Source: an uncultured Lachnospiraceae bacterium
Lineage (GTDB): Bacteria > Bacillota > Clostridia > Lachnospirales > Lachnospiraceae
Direction: 5' to 3'
Assembly: GCA_944381475.1 (NCBI GenBank)
Contig: CALWLH010000104.1
Coordinates: 1-48,505 of the forward strand
Length of the DNA: 48,505 nucleotides
In this document: piece by piece, positions 26,484 to 33,707 of the stretch
Position numbering within the stretch: the stretch's first letter is position 1
Layout of the letters: every line of letters starts with the position of its first letter
Notes under the pieces: generated by a model
What the model saw: only the letters and a program-made list of their open reading frames with translations
The model's database searches: none
Told to the model about the DNA's origin: nothing
Made by a program: the position numbers and the translations under genes

Positions 26484-26719
26484 TATTCCGCTCCTTCTGC
26501 CGAAGCCTCATTTTCTCCGGCCTTTTTCTTTTCCAGATAACGGTTGATCTCATCCACCAGCTCTTCCGCCGCCAAGCCATGTACCATGGCAGCCTCCTCC
26601 AGGGTTTCCGCCTGGGATGCGGGACATCCGATGCAGTGCATGCCGGCAGCCATCAAAATAGGGGCCGTGCCAATGTCAATCTGAAGCAGCTCGCCAATCA
26701 ATGTATCCTTATTAACCAT
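26483..26719 (-). CDS. DUF1858 small redox-type protein
   Basis: 78 residues from the ATG at 26719 (GGGAGGAATAAC upstream). It has the DUF1858 core MAAGMHCIGCPASQAETLEE with C-x2-C at residues 29 and 32, a motif seen alone or joined to hybrid-cluster and other redox proteins. It is transcribed from the promoter at 26748-26776, divergently from the PFL operon. Its two cysteines probably act in disulfide or metal chemistry; the partner is unknown. Confidence 0.85.
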   Translation of the reverse strand: MVNKDTLIGELLQIDIGTAPILMAAGMHCIGCPASQAETLEEAAMVHGLAAEELVDEINRYLEKKKAGENEASAEGAE

Positions 26720-26747
26720 TTTGTTATTCCTCCCTATATTTAAAGGC

Positions 26748-26776
26748 ATTATAAATCATTTGTCTCAATATTGCAA
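26748..26776 (-). promoter_or_regulatory. Promoter of DUF1858-SGNH operon
   Basis: Minus strand TTGCAA, 17 bases, TATAAT. Confidence 0.65.
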
Positions 26777-26968
26777 CAAAAAGCCATGTATCTAAGAAAA
26801 TACATTTTACTGCTTGAAGGGGCATTCCCAGGAAATCAGCCATAGCGTTCCCCCATACCCCCGTACTTCTCAGAAAAGAAGGCCCGTTGTAATTATTTCA
26901 GACAAAATTGTGCCAGATTTATAGTCATTTTAACCAATTTTTCTTAAATTATGTATGTATTTATATCC

Positions 26969-26980
26969 TTTGTTAACAAA
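26969..26980. promoter_or_regulatory. Palindrome upstream of the PFL operon, site 1
   Basis: TTTGTTAACAAA, a perfect 12-base palindrome about 55 bases before the -35 box. It contains the half-site TTGTTAA known from Clostridial Rex operators but without the usual 4-base gap. Confidence 0.35.
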
Positions 26981-27004
26981 ATTTTCTTTTGTATTTTCGT
27001 GCAT

Positions 27005-27016
27005 ATTGTATACAAT
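27005..27016. promoter_or_regulatory. Palindrome upstream of the PFL operon, site 2
   Basis: ATTGTATACAAT, a perfect 12-base palindrome 16 bases before the -35 box, a place suited to an activator or repressor. No family can be named. Confidence 0.4.
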
Positions 27017-27032
27017 AAGATACAAAAAAGTG

Positions 27033-27062
27033 TTGACGAAACCCTCCGAAACCATATATAAT
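27033..27062 (+). promoter_or_regulatory. Promoter of the PFL operon
   Basis: TTGACG, 18 bases, TATAAT. A leader hairpin AAATGCC-GCA-GGCATTT follows at 27078-27094, then AGGAGG at 27127. Confidence 0.75.
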
Positions 27063-27139
27063 AGGGGCATAGAAAGCAAATGCCGCAGGCATTTCTACTA
27101 TAATCCACTACACTACTATATCTAATTAGGAGGAATATC

Positions 27140-29182
27140 ATGAGAGAAGAATGGAATGGTTTCGTAGGTGGCAAATGGGAAAAAGCTATCGACGTAAGAG
27201 AGTTCATTCAGAAGAACTACACTCCTTATGAGGGTGATTCTTCATTCCTTTGCGGACCCACCGAAGCCACAAAAACACTCTGGGCACAGGTTATGGACCT
27301 GACAAAGCAGGAGAGAGAAGCAGGCGGTGTTCTGGACATGGACACAAAGGTTGTTTCCACCATTACATCCCACGGTGCCGGCTACTTAAATAAGGATCTG
27401 GAGAAGATCGTTGGTTTCCAGACCGACAAGCCCTTCAAGAGATCCATGCAGCCCTACGGCGGTATCCGCATGGCTATGAAGGCTTGCTCCGACAATGGAT
27501 ATGAGGTAGATCCTGAAATTGTAGAGTTCTTCACAACCCACAGAAAGACACATAACGCAGGTGTTTTTGACGCTTACACCAAGGAGATGCGTGTAGCTCG
27601 TACAAACCATATCATCACTGGTCTTCCGGACGCTTACGGCCGCGGCCGTATCATCGGCGACTATCGTAGAGTAGCTCTTTACGGTGTTGACCGTCTGATT
27701 GAGGACAAGGAAGTACAGAAGGATGTATGCGGTACAGGCACCATGCTTCCCGATGTAATCCGCAACCGTGAGGAGATTTCCGAGCAGATCAGGGCTTTAG
27801 GCGAGTTAAAGAAGCTGGCTCAGATCTATGGCTGCGACATTTCTAAGCCTGCTAGAAACGTACAGGAAGCAATCCAGGCAACATACTTCGGCTATCTGGC
27901 AGCTGTTAAGGAGCAGAACGGCGCTGCGATGTCTCTGGGACGTACATCCACATTCTTCGATATCTACGCTGAGCGTGACTTAAAGAACGGTACATTTACC
28001 GAGGAAGAGATTCAGGAGTTCATCGACCACTTTGTTATGAAGCTGCGCTGCGTAAAGTTCGCTCGTACACCTGAGTACAACCAGATCTTCGCCGGCGACC
28101 CCGTATGGGTAACCGAGTCCCTGGGCGGTATGGGTGTTGACGGAAGAACAATGGTTACAAAGACCTCCTTCCGTTTCCTGAACACGCTGAACAACCTGGG
28201 AGCGGCTCCGGAGCCGAACATGACCGTTCTCTGGTCCACCAGACTGCCTATCGGCTGGAAGAAGTTCTGTGCTGAGATTTCCATCAAGACATCCTCCGTT
28301 CAGTACGAGAACGATGACCTGATGAGACCCATCCACGGCGACGACTACGCTATCGCATGCTGCGTATCCTCCATGGTTGTGGGTAAGGAGATGCAGTGCT
28401 TCGGCGCCCGCGCAAACCTGGCAAAGTGTCTGCTGTACGCAATCAACGGCGGTATCGACGAGAAGACCCGCGTACAGGTTGGCCCCAAGTACAGACCTAT
28501 CACTTCCGAGTATCTGGACTATGATGAGGTAATGGATAAGTTCAACGACATGATGAAGTGGCAGGCAGCTCTGTATGTAAATACGCTGAACATCATCCAC
28601 TACATGCATGACAAGTACTGCTACGAGAGACTGCAGATGGCTCTTCACGACAGAGTGGTTAAGAGATACTTCGCAACTGGTATCGCTGGTCTTTCCATCG
28701 TAGCCGACTCCCTGTCCGCTATCAAGTATGCAAAGGTAAAGGTCATCCGCGATGAGACCGGTCTGGCAGTTGACTATCAGATCGAGGGTGATTTCCCTAA
28801 GTACGGCAACAATGATGACCGTGTAGACGAGATCGCGGCAGATATCGTTACAACCTTCATGAACTATGTAAGAAGCAACTACACCTACAGAGATGGTATC
28901 CCTACCACCTCCATCCTTACCATCACTTCCAACGTAACCTATGGCAAGGCAACGGGCAACACACCTGACGGAAGAAAGGCTGGCCAGCCCTTCGCTCCCG
29001 GCGCAAACCCTCTCCACGGCCGTGATACCCATGGTGCTGCGGCATCCCTTGCATCCGTTGCGAAGATTCCTTTCGAGGATGCTCAGGATGGTATCTCCAA
29101 CACCTTCTCCATCATCCCCGGCGCTCTGGGCAAGGATGATCAGGTATTCGCTGGCGACCTGGATATTGACTTAACAAAATAA
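27140..29182 (+). CDS. pflB: Pyruvate formate-lyase catalytic chain lacking the glycyl-radical domain
   Basis: 680 residues. PFL turns pyruvate and CoA into acetyl-CoA and formate. The chain matches E. coli PflB from near its start ([20 protein letters not shown]) through the active-site Cys407-Cys408 in [14 protein letters not shown] to [20 protein letters not shown], then stops at TAA. The E. coli chain goes on for about 75 residues that carry the radical glycine. Those residues are encoded by the separate gene at 29510. The stop is followed by 82 bases and another gene, so this is a true split and not a simple frameshift. Codons look like those of a highly expressed gene. Alone, the chain cannot hold the glycyl radical. 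Confidence 0.95.
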   Translation: MREEWNGFVGGKWEKAIDVREFIQKNYTPYEGDSSFLCGPTEATKTLWAQVMDLTKQEREAGGVLDMDTKVVSTITSHGAGYLNKDLEKIVGFQTDKPFKRSMQPYGGIRMAMKACSDNGYEVDPEIVEFFTTHRKTHNAGVFDAYTKEMRVARTNHIITGLPDAYGRGRIIGDYRRVALYGVDRLIEDKEVQKDVCGTGTMLPDVIRNREEISEQIRALGELKKLAQIYGCDISKPARNVQEAIQATYFGYLAAVKEQNGAAMSLGRTSTFFDIYAERDLKNGTFTEEEIQEFIDHFVMKLRCVKFARTPEYNQIFAGDPVWVTESLGGMGVDGRTMVTKTSFRFLNTLNNLGAAPEPNMTVLWSTRLPIGWKKFCAEISIKTSSVQYENDDLMRPIHGDDYAIACCVSSMVVGKEMQCFGARANLAKCLLYAINGGIDEKTRVQVGPKYRPITSEYLDYDEVMDKFNDMMKWQAALYVNTLNIIHYMHDKYCYERLQMALHDRVVKRYFATGIAGLSIVADSLSAIKYAKVKVIRDETGLAVDYQIEGDFPKYGNNDDRVDEIAADIVTTFMNYVRSNYTYRDGIPTTSILTITSNVTYGKATGNTPDGRKAGQPFAPGANPLHGRDTHGAAASLASVAKIPFEDAQDGISNTFSIIPGALGKDDQVFAGDLDIDLTK

Positions 29183-29264
29183 TCCGCTGAAGCAGGTGAC
29201 GGAGTCATGAGACTCATGACTCCAAAGCCCTTTGGCATATTCATTCGTCATAAAGGAGGCAGTT

Positions 29265-29480
29265 ATGGATCAGAAGGAACAGAATGTAGATGATATCGTA
29301 GCGATGCTGGATGGTTTCATGAGCACCGGCGGTGGTCATGTGAATCTGGACGTTAATGATCCAAATGCAAGAACAAAGGAGGTAAAAACCTTTGGCTGCA
29401 GCACCTGCGGATCCAAGTTGATGCCCTGTGAGGCACCGACCCTGATGCAGGGAATGGATCATGACGAGGATAACAATTAA
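29265..29480 (+). CDS. Small cysteine-bearing paralogue of the glycyl-radical domain
   Basis: 71 residues from the ATG at 29265 (AAAGGAGGCAGTT upstream). The first half, NVDDIVAMLDGFMSTGGGHV then NLDV, aligns with [20 protein letters not shown] then NVNV of the radical-domain protein encoded next. The second half lacks the radical loop RVSGYAV. In its place is FGCSTCGSKLMPCEAPTLMQ, with Cys45, Cys48 and Cys55 (C-x2-C-x6-C), and an acidic tail. It may dock in the same slot of the catalytic chain as a redox or metal plug, chaperone or inhibitor; this is inference. I know no named family. Confidence 0.85.
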   Translation: MDQKEQNVDDIVAMLDGFMSTGGGHVNLDVNDPNARTKEVKTFGCSTCGSKLMPCEAPTLMQGMDHDEDNN

Positions 29481-29509
29481 TTTCTTATTAAAACAAGGAG
29501 GTAACTAAA

Positions 29510-29752
29510 ATGGCAGTAAGTGAACAGCAGGTAGATAACTTAATCGGTTTGTTAGATGGCTACTCTGAAAAAGGCGGCTATCATCTGAATGTGAATGTGC
29601 TCAACAGAGAGACATTGCTGGATGCGCAGGCTCATCCTGAGAACTATCCTCAGCTGACCATCCGTGTATCCGGATACGCAGTAAACTTCATCAAGTTGAC
29701 CAAGGAGCAGCAGGACGACGTTATTCATCGTACCTTCCATCAGGCTCTGTAA
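29510..29752 (+). CDS. Stand-alone glycyl-radical domain of pyruvate formate-lyase
   Basis: 80 residues (AAGGAGGTAACTAAA before the ATG). The sequence equals the C-terminal end of Pfl[41 protein letters not shown] and [18 protein letters not shown]. Gly55 in RVSGYAV is the expected radical site. It resembles E. coli GrcA (YfiD), a spare domain that rescues damaged PFL. Here, however, the neighbouring catalytic chain has no radical domain of its own, so this protein should be an essential subunit. Confidence 0.95.
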   Translation: MAVSEQQVDNLIGLLDGYSEKGGYHLNVNVLNRETLLDAQAHPENYPQLTIRVSGYAVNFIKLTKEQQDDVIHRTFHQAL

Positions 29753-29779
29753 TTAACAGACAGACCGCAAGGTATTTCA

Positions 29780-29820
29780 CCGTCCTCTGCCAGCCCATGG
29801 CAGAGGATGGTCTTTATTTA
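29780..29820 (+). terminator. Hairpin with T-rich tail between the radical domain and pflA
   Basis: CCGTCCTCTGCCA pairs with TGGCAGAGGATGG (one G-T pair) and is followed by TCTTTATTTATCTCTTTT. It probably acts as a partial terminator that lowers pflA expression relative to the structural genes. Confidence 0.7.
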
Positions 29821-29846
29821 TCTCTTTTGCTTGAGGAGTGATCAAT

Positions 29847-30626
29847 ATGCTAGGACGTATTCATTCAACAGAATCCTTCGGCACCGTGGATGGACCGGGA
29901 ACAAGATTTGTAATTTTCTTTCAGGGCTGTCCCATGAGATGCCAGTATTGCCACAACCCGGATACCTGGGACGTAAACGGCGGCACCCTCAGGAGCGCCG
30001 AGGATCTTCTAGCTGAATATGATTCCTGTAAGGAATTTTATAAGGGCGGCGGACTGACCACCACCGGAGGCGAGCCCATGCTGCAGATTGACTTTCTGAC
30101 AGAGCTCTATGAAAAGGCGAAGGCCAAGGGGATCCACACCTGCCTGGACACCTCCGGGATTGTTTTCAACGGGGATAACCCTGAGTTTATGAAAAAACTG
30201 GACAGGCTTTTAGCCTCCACAGATCTCATTATGCTGGACATCAAGCATATTGACAACGAGGAGCACAAGAAGCTGACCGGCCAGCCCAATACAGGTATTC
30301 TTGCCTTTGCCAGATACCTAAGCGACAAGCAGATTCCTGTATGGATTCGGCATGTCATCGTTCCCGGTATTACCTATGAGGAAAAACCCTTAAAACGTCT
30401 GGGCGCCTTTCTCGCAGAGCTTCACAATATCAAGGCATTGGATGTTCTGCCCTACCACACCATGGGTAAGCCAAAGTATGATAAGCTGGGCATGAAATAT
30501 GTGCTGGAGGGTGTTCCGGCTCTCACCAATCAGGACGCGATCCGCGCAAGAGATATAATCCTCTCGGCATGGAGGGCCCGGAAAACCTATCTGAACGCAA
30601 AAGCAGAAGAGGAAAAGAAACAATAG
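29847..30626 (+). CDS. pflA: Pyruvate formate-lyase activating enzyme
   Basis: 259 residues from the ATG at 29847, which has GAGGAG ten bases upstream; the GTG at 29838 is less likely. A radical-SAM enzyme that removes a hydrogen from the PFL glycine. The CX3CX2C cluster motif lies in FFQGCPMRCQYCHNPDTWD near residue 30. The SAM-binding GGEP-type block is TTTGGEPMLQ. The N-terminal HSTESFGTVDGPGTRFVIFF is typical of PflA. Its substrate here must be the separate radical-domain protein bound to the catalytic chain. Confidence 0.96.
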   Translation: MLGRIHSTESFGTVDGPGTRFVIFFQGCPMRCQYCHNPDTWDVNGGTLRSAEDLLAEYDSCKEFYKGGGLTTTGGEPMLQIDFLTELYEKAKAKGIHTCLDTSGIVFNGDNPEFMKKLDRLLASTDLIMLDIKHIDNEEHKKLTGQPNTGILAFARYLSDKQIPVWIRHVIVPGITYEEKPLKRLGAFLAELHNIKALDVLPYHTMGKPKYDKLGMKYVLEGVPALTNQDAIRARDIILSAWRARKTYLNAKAEEEKKQ

Positions 30627-30635
30627 TGTGAGCTT

Positions 30636-30651
30636 ATCGGCTTTCGCCGAT
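30636..30651 (+). repeat. Small stem-loop between pflA and ferredoxin genes
   Basis: ATCGGC-TTTC-GCCGAT, directly after the pflA stop and before the ferredoxin ribosome site. It may shape RNA stability between the two genes. Confidence 0.4.
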
Positions 30652-30687
30652 TGAGTCTGAATACCAACCACAAGGAGGACTTTTAAA

Positions 30688-30861
30688 ATGGCACATGTAA
30701 TCAGTGATGCTTGTATCTGTTGCGGTACATGCGAGGGACAATGTCCTGTAGGGGCTATCTCCATGGGAGACGGCCAGTTTGAGATCGATAAGTCTGTTTG
30801 TATCGATTGCGGCGCTTGCGCTGGCGCTTGCCCTGTTGGCGCAATTGCTCCGGAGGCTTAA
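30688..30861 (+). CDS. 2[4Fe-4S] ferredoxin
   Basis: 57 residues (CAAGGAGGAC before the ATG). Two cluster motifs are seen: CICCGTCEGQCPVGAIS, with ligands C9, C12, C15 and C19, and CIDCGACAGACPVGAIA, with C39, C42, C45 and C49. This is a typical clostridial low-potential ferredoxin. As the last gene of the PFL operon it is a natural electron donor for the radical-SAM activating enzyme, though clostridial ferredoxins have many partners. Confidence 0.93.
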   Translation: MAHVISDACICCGTCEGQCPVGAISMGDGQFEIDKSVCIDCGACAGACPVGAIAPEA

Positions 30862-30883
30862 TTTCTCTCTAAAATGAGGATGC

Positions 30884-30918
30884 AAAATGGCAGGCTCGCT
30901 GTGCGAGCCTGCCATTTT
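30884..30918. terminator. Strong bidirectional terminator after the PFL operon
   Basis: A 16-base perfect stem, AAAATGGCAGGCTCGC, 3-base loop, GCGAGCCTGCCATTTT, between the convergent ferredoxin and MerR genes. Confidence 0.9.
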
Positions 30919-30937
30919 CATAAAGGGTTTCCAGAGT

Positions 30938-31603
30938 CTACCCGGTTTTTCTCTTAAAAATCCAGAAGCCCCTTCTGGCCTGCTCCTGGTTCATGCGCTG
31001 ATAGGTGCGTATGCACTCGTCCAAAAGCCTGCATCGCTCCTCCTCCCGTTCCTCACGTCTATCCAGCAGAGCCTCAATCCGCTCTACAAGCTGCCCCAGA
31101 GAGCGCTCGGACAGCTCCACGGGCGCCTCTGCATCCCGCTCCACCCTCTGAAGCTCATAGCGTTCCAGAGCCCTTACAATAATATCACTCATGAGCTTTT
31201 CAAACTGCTCCATGTGCTCCTGATGCTCTGGGCTTCCCAGGCTGGGCAGTTTTTCATCCTCCTGTTCCCGGGTCACTCGCTGAAACTCACCGCCGCCGGA
31301 CCGCTCCTCACTCTTTTCCTCCACAACCATTTCAAAATTGATGCTCTGAAAATGACTTACCTCCTCCTCGCTTAACTCCTGCAGATGGGGGAGCAATTCC
31401 TTCACCGCCCGCAGCTGGTATCCCTTCTTCTTCAATATTTTGACAACACGAAAAAGGCGTATATGATCCTGGGAATAAATACGGTGTCCAAGTTCATTTC
31501 TGGGAATATCCAGCCCCAGCTCTTCCTCCCAGTAACGCAGCACATGGCTTTCCACATGTACAAGCTTTGAAGCCTCCGAAATCATGTAATATGTATCTGT
31601 CAT
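30938..31603 (-). CDS. MerR-family regulator
   Basis: 221 residues from the second ATG (31603), six bases after GGAGGAG. The N-terminal 70 residues are a MerR helix-turn-helix: YYMISEASKLVHVESHVLRY, WEEELGLDIPRN and YSQDHIRLFRVVKILKKKGY. The remainder is charged and helical (long Glu/Arg stretches such as LDRREEREEERCRLLDEC) with no cysteine-rich ligand pocket, so the effector cannot be told. The gene has its own promoter and a leader with a terminator-like structure. Confidence 0.88.
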   Translation of the reverse strand: MTDTYYMISEASKLVHVESHVLRYWEEELGLDIPRNELGHRIYSQDHIRLFRVVKILKKKGYQLRAVKELLPHLQELSEEEVSHFQSINFEMVVEEKSEERSGGGEFQRVTREQEDEKLPSLGSPEHQEHMEQFEKLMSDIIVRALERYELQRVERDAEAPVELSERSLGQLVERIEALLDRREEREEERCRLLDECIRTYQRMNQEQARRGFWIFKRKTG

Positions 31604-31635
31604 TGTCATCTCCTCCGATTCCCCAAAAAAACAAA

Positions 31636-31716
31636 GTCATCCGCTTATCTGCGGCACTGCCTTTTTCATCTGCTGTGAAAACGGGCTTTGCGCAAAAAGG
31701 CATAAAAGCGGATGAC
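31636..31716 (-). promoter_or_regulatory. Leader attenuator before the MerR gene
   Basis: In the minus-strand leader GTCATCCGCTT pairs with AAGCGGATGAC (11 bases), enclosing UGCCUUUUU / AAAAAGGCA, and is followed at once by TTTGTTTTTTT. An alternative inner hairpin, TTTTCA-CAGCAGA-TGAAAA, shares the A run with the second stem. The element lies between the promoter at 31750-31778 and the ribosome site. This is the shape of a terminator inside a 5' leader, possibly a ligand- or protein-controlled switch. Confidence 0.6.
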
Positions 31717-31749
31717 CTCTCATCTGTTATTCTTCTGTGGAATACACTT

Positions 31750-31778
31750 ATTCTAACATATTTCCCTATACATGACAA
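31750..31778 (-). promoter_or_regulatory. Promoter of the MerR gene
   Basis: Minus strand TTGTCA, 17 bases, TAGAAT; implies a leader of about 140 bases. Confidence 0.65.
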
Positions 31779-31810
31779 CCTATACTCATCGACAAATTCG
31801 GACATATAAA

Positions 31811-31855
31811 AAGTCCCTTCCGTATGCCATTGTCCCTGACATATGGAAAAGACTT
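31811..31855 (-). terminator. Terminator after dnaB
   Basis: On the minus strand AAGTCTTTTCCATATG pairs imperfectly with CATACGGAAGGGACTT and is followed by TTTATATG. Confidence 0.65.
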
Positions 31856-31873
31856 CTGTAATTCATCCATATT

Positions 31874-33232
31874 CTACAATCCTGGCTGAGATCCTCTGCC
31901 AGCAGGCTCCAGATTTGCAAATTTTGTGCGTTCCGGCAGCCATGCCAATTCCACCGTACCGATGGGGCCGTTTCTCTGCTTTGCGAGAATCACCTCTGCG
32001 ATATTCTTTTTTTCCGTATCCTTATTATAGTAATCATCCCGGTACAGAAACATGACTACATCCGCATCCTGCTCGATGGCGCCGGATTCCCGGAGGTCTG
32101 ACAGCATGGGACGGTGATCCGGCCTGGTTTCACAGGCACGGCTGAGCTGGGACAGAGCGATCACCGGCGTTTGAATCTCCCTGGCCAACGCCTTTAATGA
32201 GCGGGAAATATCAGATATCTCCTGCTGTCTGCTGTCACTCCTTCTTCCGCCGCCGCTCATGAGCTGCAGATAATCAATGATAACCAGCTCCAGATTCCTC
32301 TCCAGCTTCAGCTTCCTGCACTTGGACCGCAGCTCGCCGATGGAGATTCCCGGCGTATCATCAATCACCAAGGCGGACTGGGCGATCACCCCGGAGCTCT
32401 CCACCACATCCGCCCAATCATTTTCCGAAAGCTTGCCATTTCGGAGCTTCATGCTTTCAACCCCCGACTCCATGGAAAGGAGACGGTTCACAAGCTGCTC
32501 CTTGCTCATCTCCAGACTAAAGATCGCTGTTGTATGGGGATGGCGAATTGCAATATGCTGGGCCAGGTTTAACACAAATGCGGTTTTACCCATGGAGGGA
32601 CGGGCTGCAATCAGCACCAGATCAGATTTTTGCAGACCGGAGGTTTTGATGTCCAGATCTGTAAAGCCTGTTGCCAAACCTGTCACAGAGCTGCTGCTTC
32701 TGGAGGCCCTGTCAATGTTGTCAATAACATTGGACATGACCACATCTATGGGCGTAAACGCTCCTCCCGTCCCCTTCTGAAGCAGGTCAAAAACCCGTTT
32801 CTCCGTTGTTCCAAGAATATCCTCCAGTCTTTCTCTTCCCAGATAACAGGTATTGGCGATCTCCTCATTAATCTTGATCAGCCTGCGCAGCATGGATTTC
32901 TCGTAGACAATATTGGCATAATAGCCCGCATTTGATGATATGGGCACAGAATTAAGAAAGCTTCGCAGAAAATCCAGGGAGCTTATCTCCGGCGGAACAT
33001 CCTTCTCCCTAAGACGGGACAGCAATGTTACCATGTCCACAGGCTTCCCCTCATTGAAAAGCTCCGTGATGGCTTCAAAAATCACCCCGTACTGCTGATG
33101 ATAGAAGTCCTCCGCTGTGATGATGTCCATAACGGTCACAACAGCATCCCGATCCATGAGCATGGAGCTAATAACCGCCTGCTCCGCTTCCGCATCGTGG
33201 GGCATCACCCGTTTAATCAGCTGTTCCTCCAT
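31874..33232 (-). CDS. dnaB: Replicative DNA helicase
   Basis: 452 residues. N-terminal primase-binding domain (MPHDAEAEQAVISSMLMDRD) and C-terminal RecA-like motor: Walker A ARPSMGKTAFVLNLA, FSLEMSKEQLVNRL, Walker B LVIIDYLQLMSGGG, and the arginine/sensor end LAKQRNGPIGTVELAW. It is the ring helicase (called DnaC in Bacillus) that unwinds the fork. It is the last gene of gdpP-rplI-dnaB with a 10-base gap; this order is typical of Firmicutes and often lies near the replication origin. Confidence 0.98.
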   Translation of the reverse strand: MEEQLIKRVMPHDAEAEQAVISSMLMDRDAVVTVMDIITAEDFYHQQYGVIFEAITELFNEGKPVDMVTLLSRLREKDVPPEISSLDFLRSFLNSVPISSNAGYYANIVYEKSMLRRLIKINEEIANTCYLGRERLEDILGTTEKRVFDLLQKGTGGAFTPIDVVMSNVIDNIDRASRSSSSVTGLATGFTDLDIKTSGLQKSDLVLIAARPSMGKTAFVLNLAQHIAIRHPHTTAIFSLEMSKEQLVNRLLSMESGVESMKLRNGKLSENDWADVVESSGVIAQSALVIDDTPGISIGELRSKCRKLKLERNLELVIIDYLQLMSGGGRRSDSRQQEISDISRSLKALAREIQTPVIALSQLSRACETRPDHRPMLSDLRESGAIEQDADVVMFLYRDDYYNKDTEKKNIAEVILAKQRNGPIGTVELAWLPERTKFANLEPAGRGSQPGL

Positions 33233-33242
33233 GACCTCTCCT

Positions 33243-33689
33243 TTAGCATTCCGTAACCTTCACTGTCAGCTGCGCAGTGACGTCCTTGTGCAGCTTCACC
33301 GGAATAATGACCGTTCCAAGGGCTTTGATGGGCTCCTCCAGCTGCATCTTTTTCTTATCAAAGGAAAAGCCCAGCTGCTTTTCCACAGCAGTGGCAATCT
33401 CCTTTGTGGATACGGAGCCAAAGATCCTGCCGCCCTCTCCGGTTTTCGCGTATACAGTAACAGGCTTTTCCTCAATCTTACTTTTAAGCTCCTGAGCGGC
33501 CGCCAGCTTCTCTCTTGCCTCTTTCTCCTCCCGAAGCTTCTGGGCCCTTAAGTCGTTCAGGCTCTTCGCATTAACCTCCACCGCCTTCTTTTGGGGGAGC
33601 AGCATGTTTCTTGCATAGCCGTCACTGACCTTCACCCTGTCCCCTTTCTTTCCAAGGGATTTTACATCCTCCAACAAAATTACTTCCAT
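33243..33689 (-). CDS. rplI: Ribosomal protein bL9
   Basis: 148 residues, [20 protein letters not shown] at the N-terminus as in all L9 proteins, a long central helix ([20 protein letters not shown]) and the C-terminal RNA-binding lobe. AGGAGGATGTTAAA precedes the ATG. It lies between gdpP and dnaB in one operon. Confidence 0.98.
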   Translation of the reverse strand: MEVILLEDVKSLGKKGDRVKVSDGYARNMLLPQKKAVEVNAKSLNDLRAQKLREEKEAREKLAAAQELKSKIEEKPVTVYAKTGEGGRIFGSVSTKEIATAVEKQLGFSFDKKKMQLEEPIKALGTVIIPVKLHKDVTAQLTVKVTEC

Positions 33690-33707
33690 TTTAACATCCT
33701 CCTAAAC

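Noticed and set aside
26969..27016. Assigning the palindromes to Rex
   Set aside because: The half-sites lack the four-base spacing of known Rex operators.
27980..29032. 350-residue open frame antisense to the PFL chain
   Set aside because: It lies wholly inside a strongly conserved gene, has no ribosome site and reads as a codon shadow.
31636..31716. Cyclic-di-GMP riboswitch in the MerR leader
   Set aside because: A GCGCAAAGCC stretch resembles part of it, but the other conserved blocks are missing.
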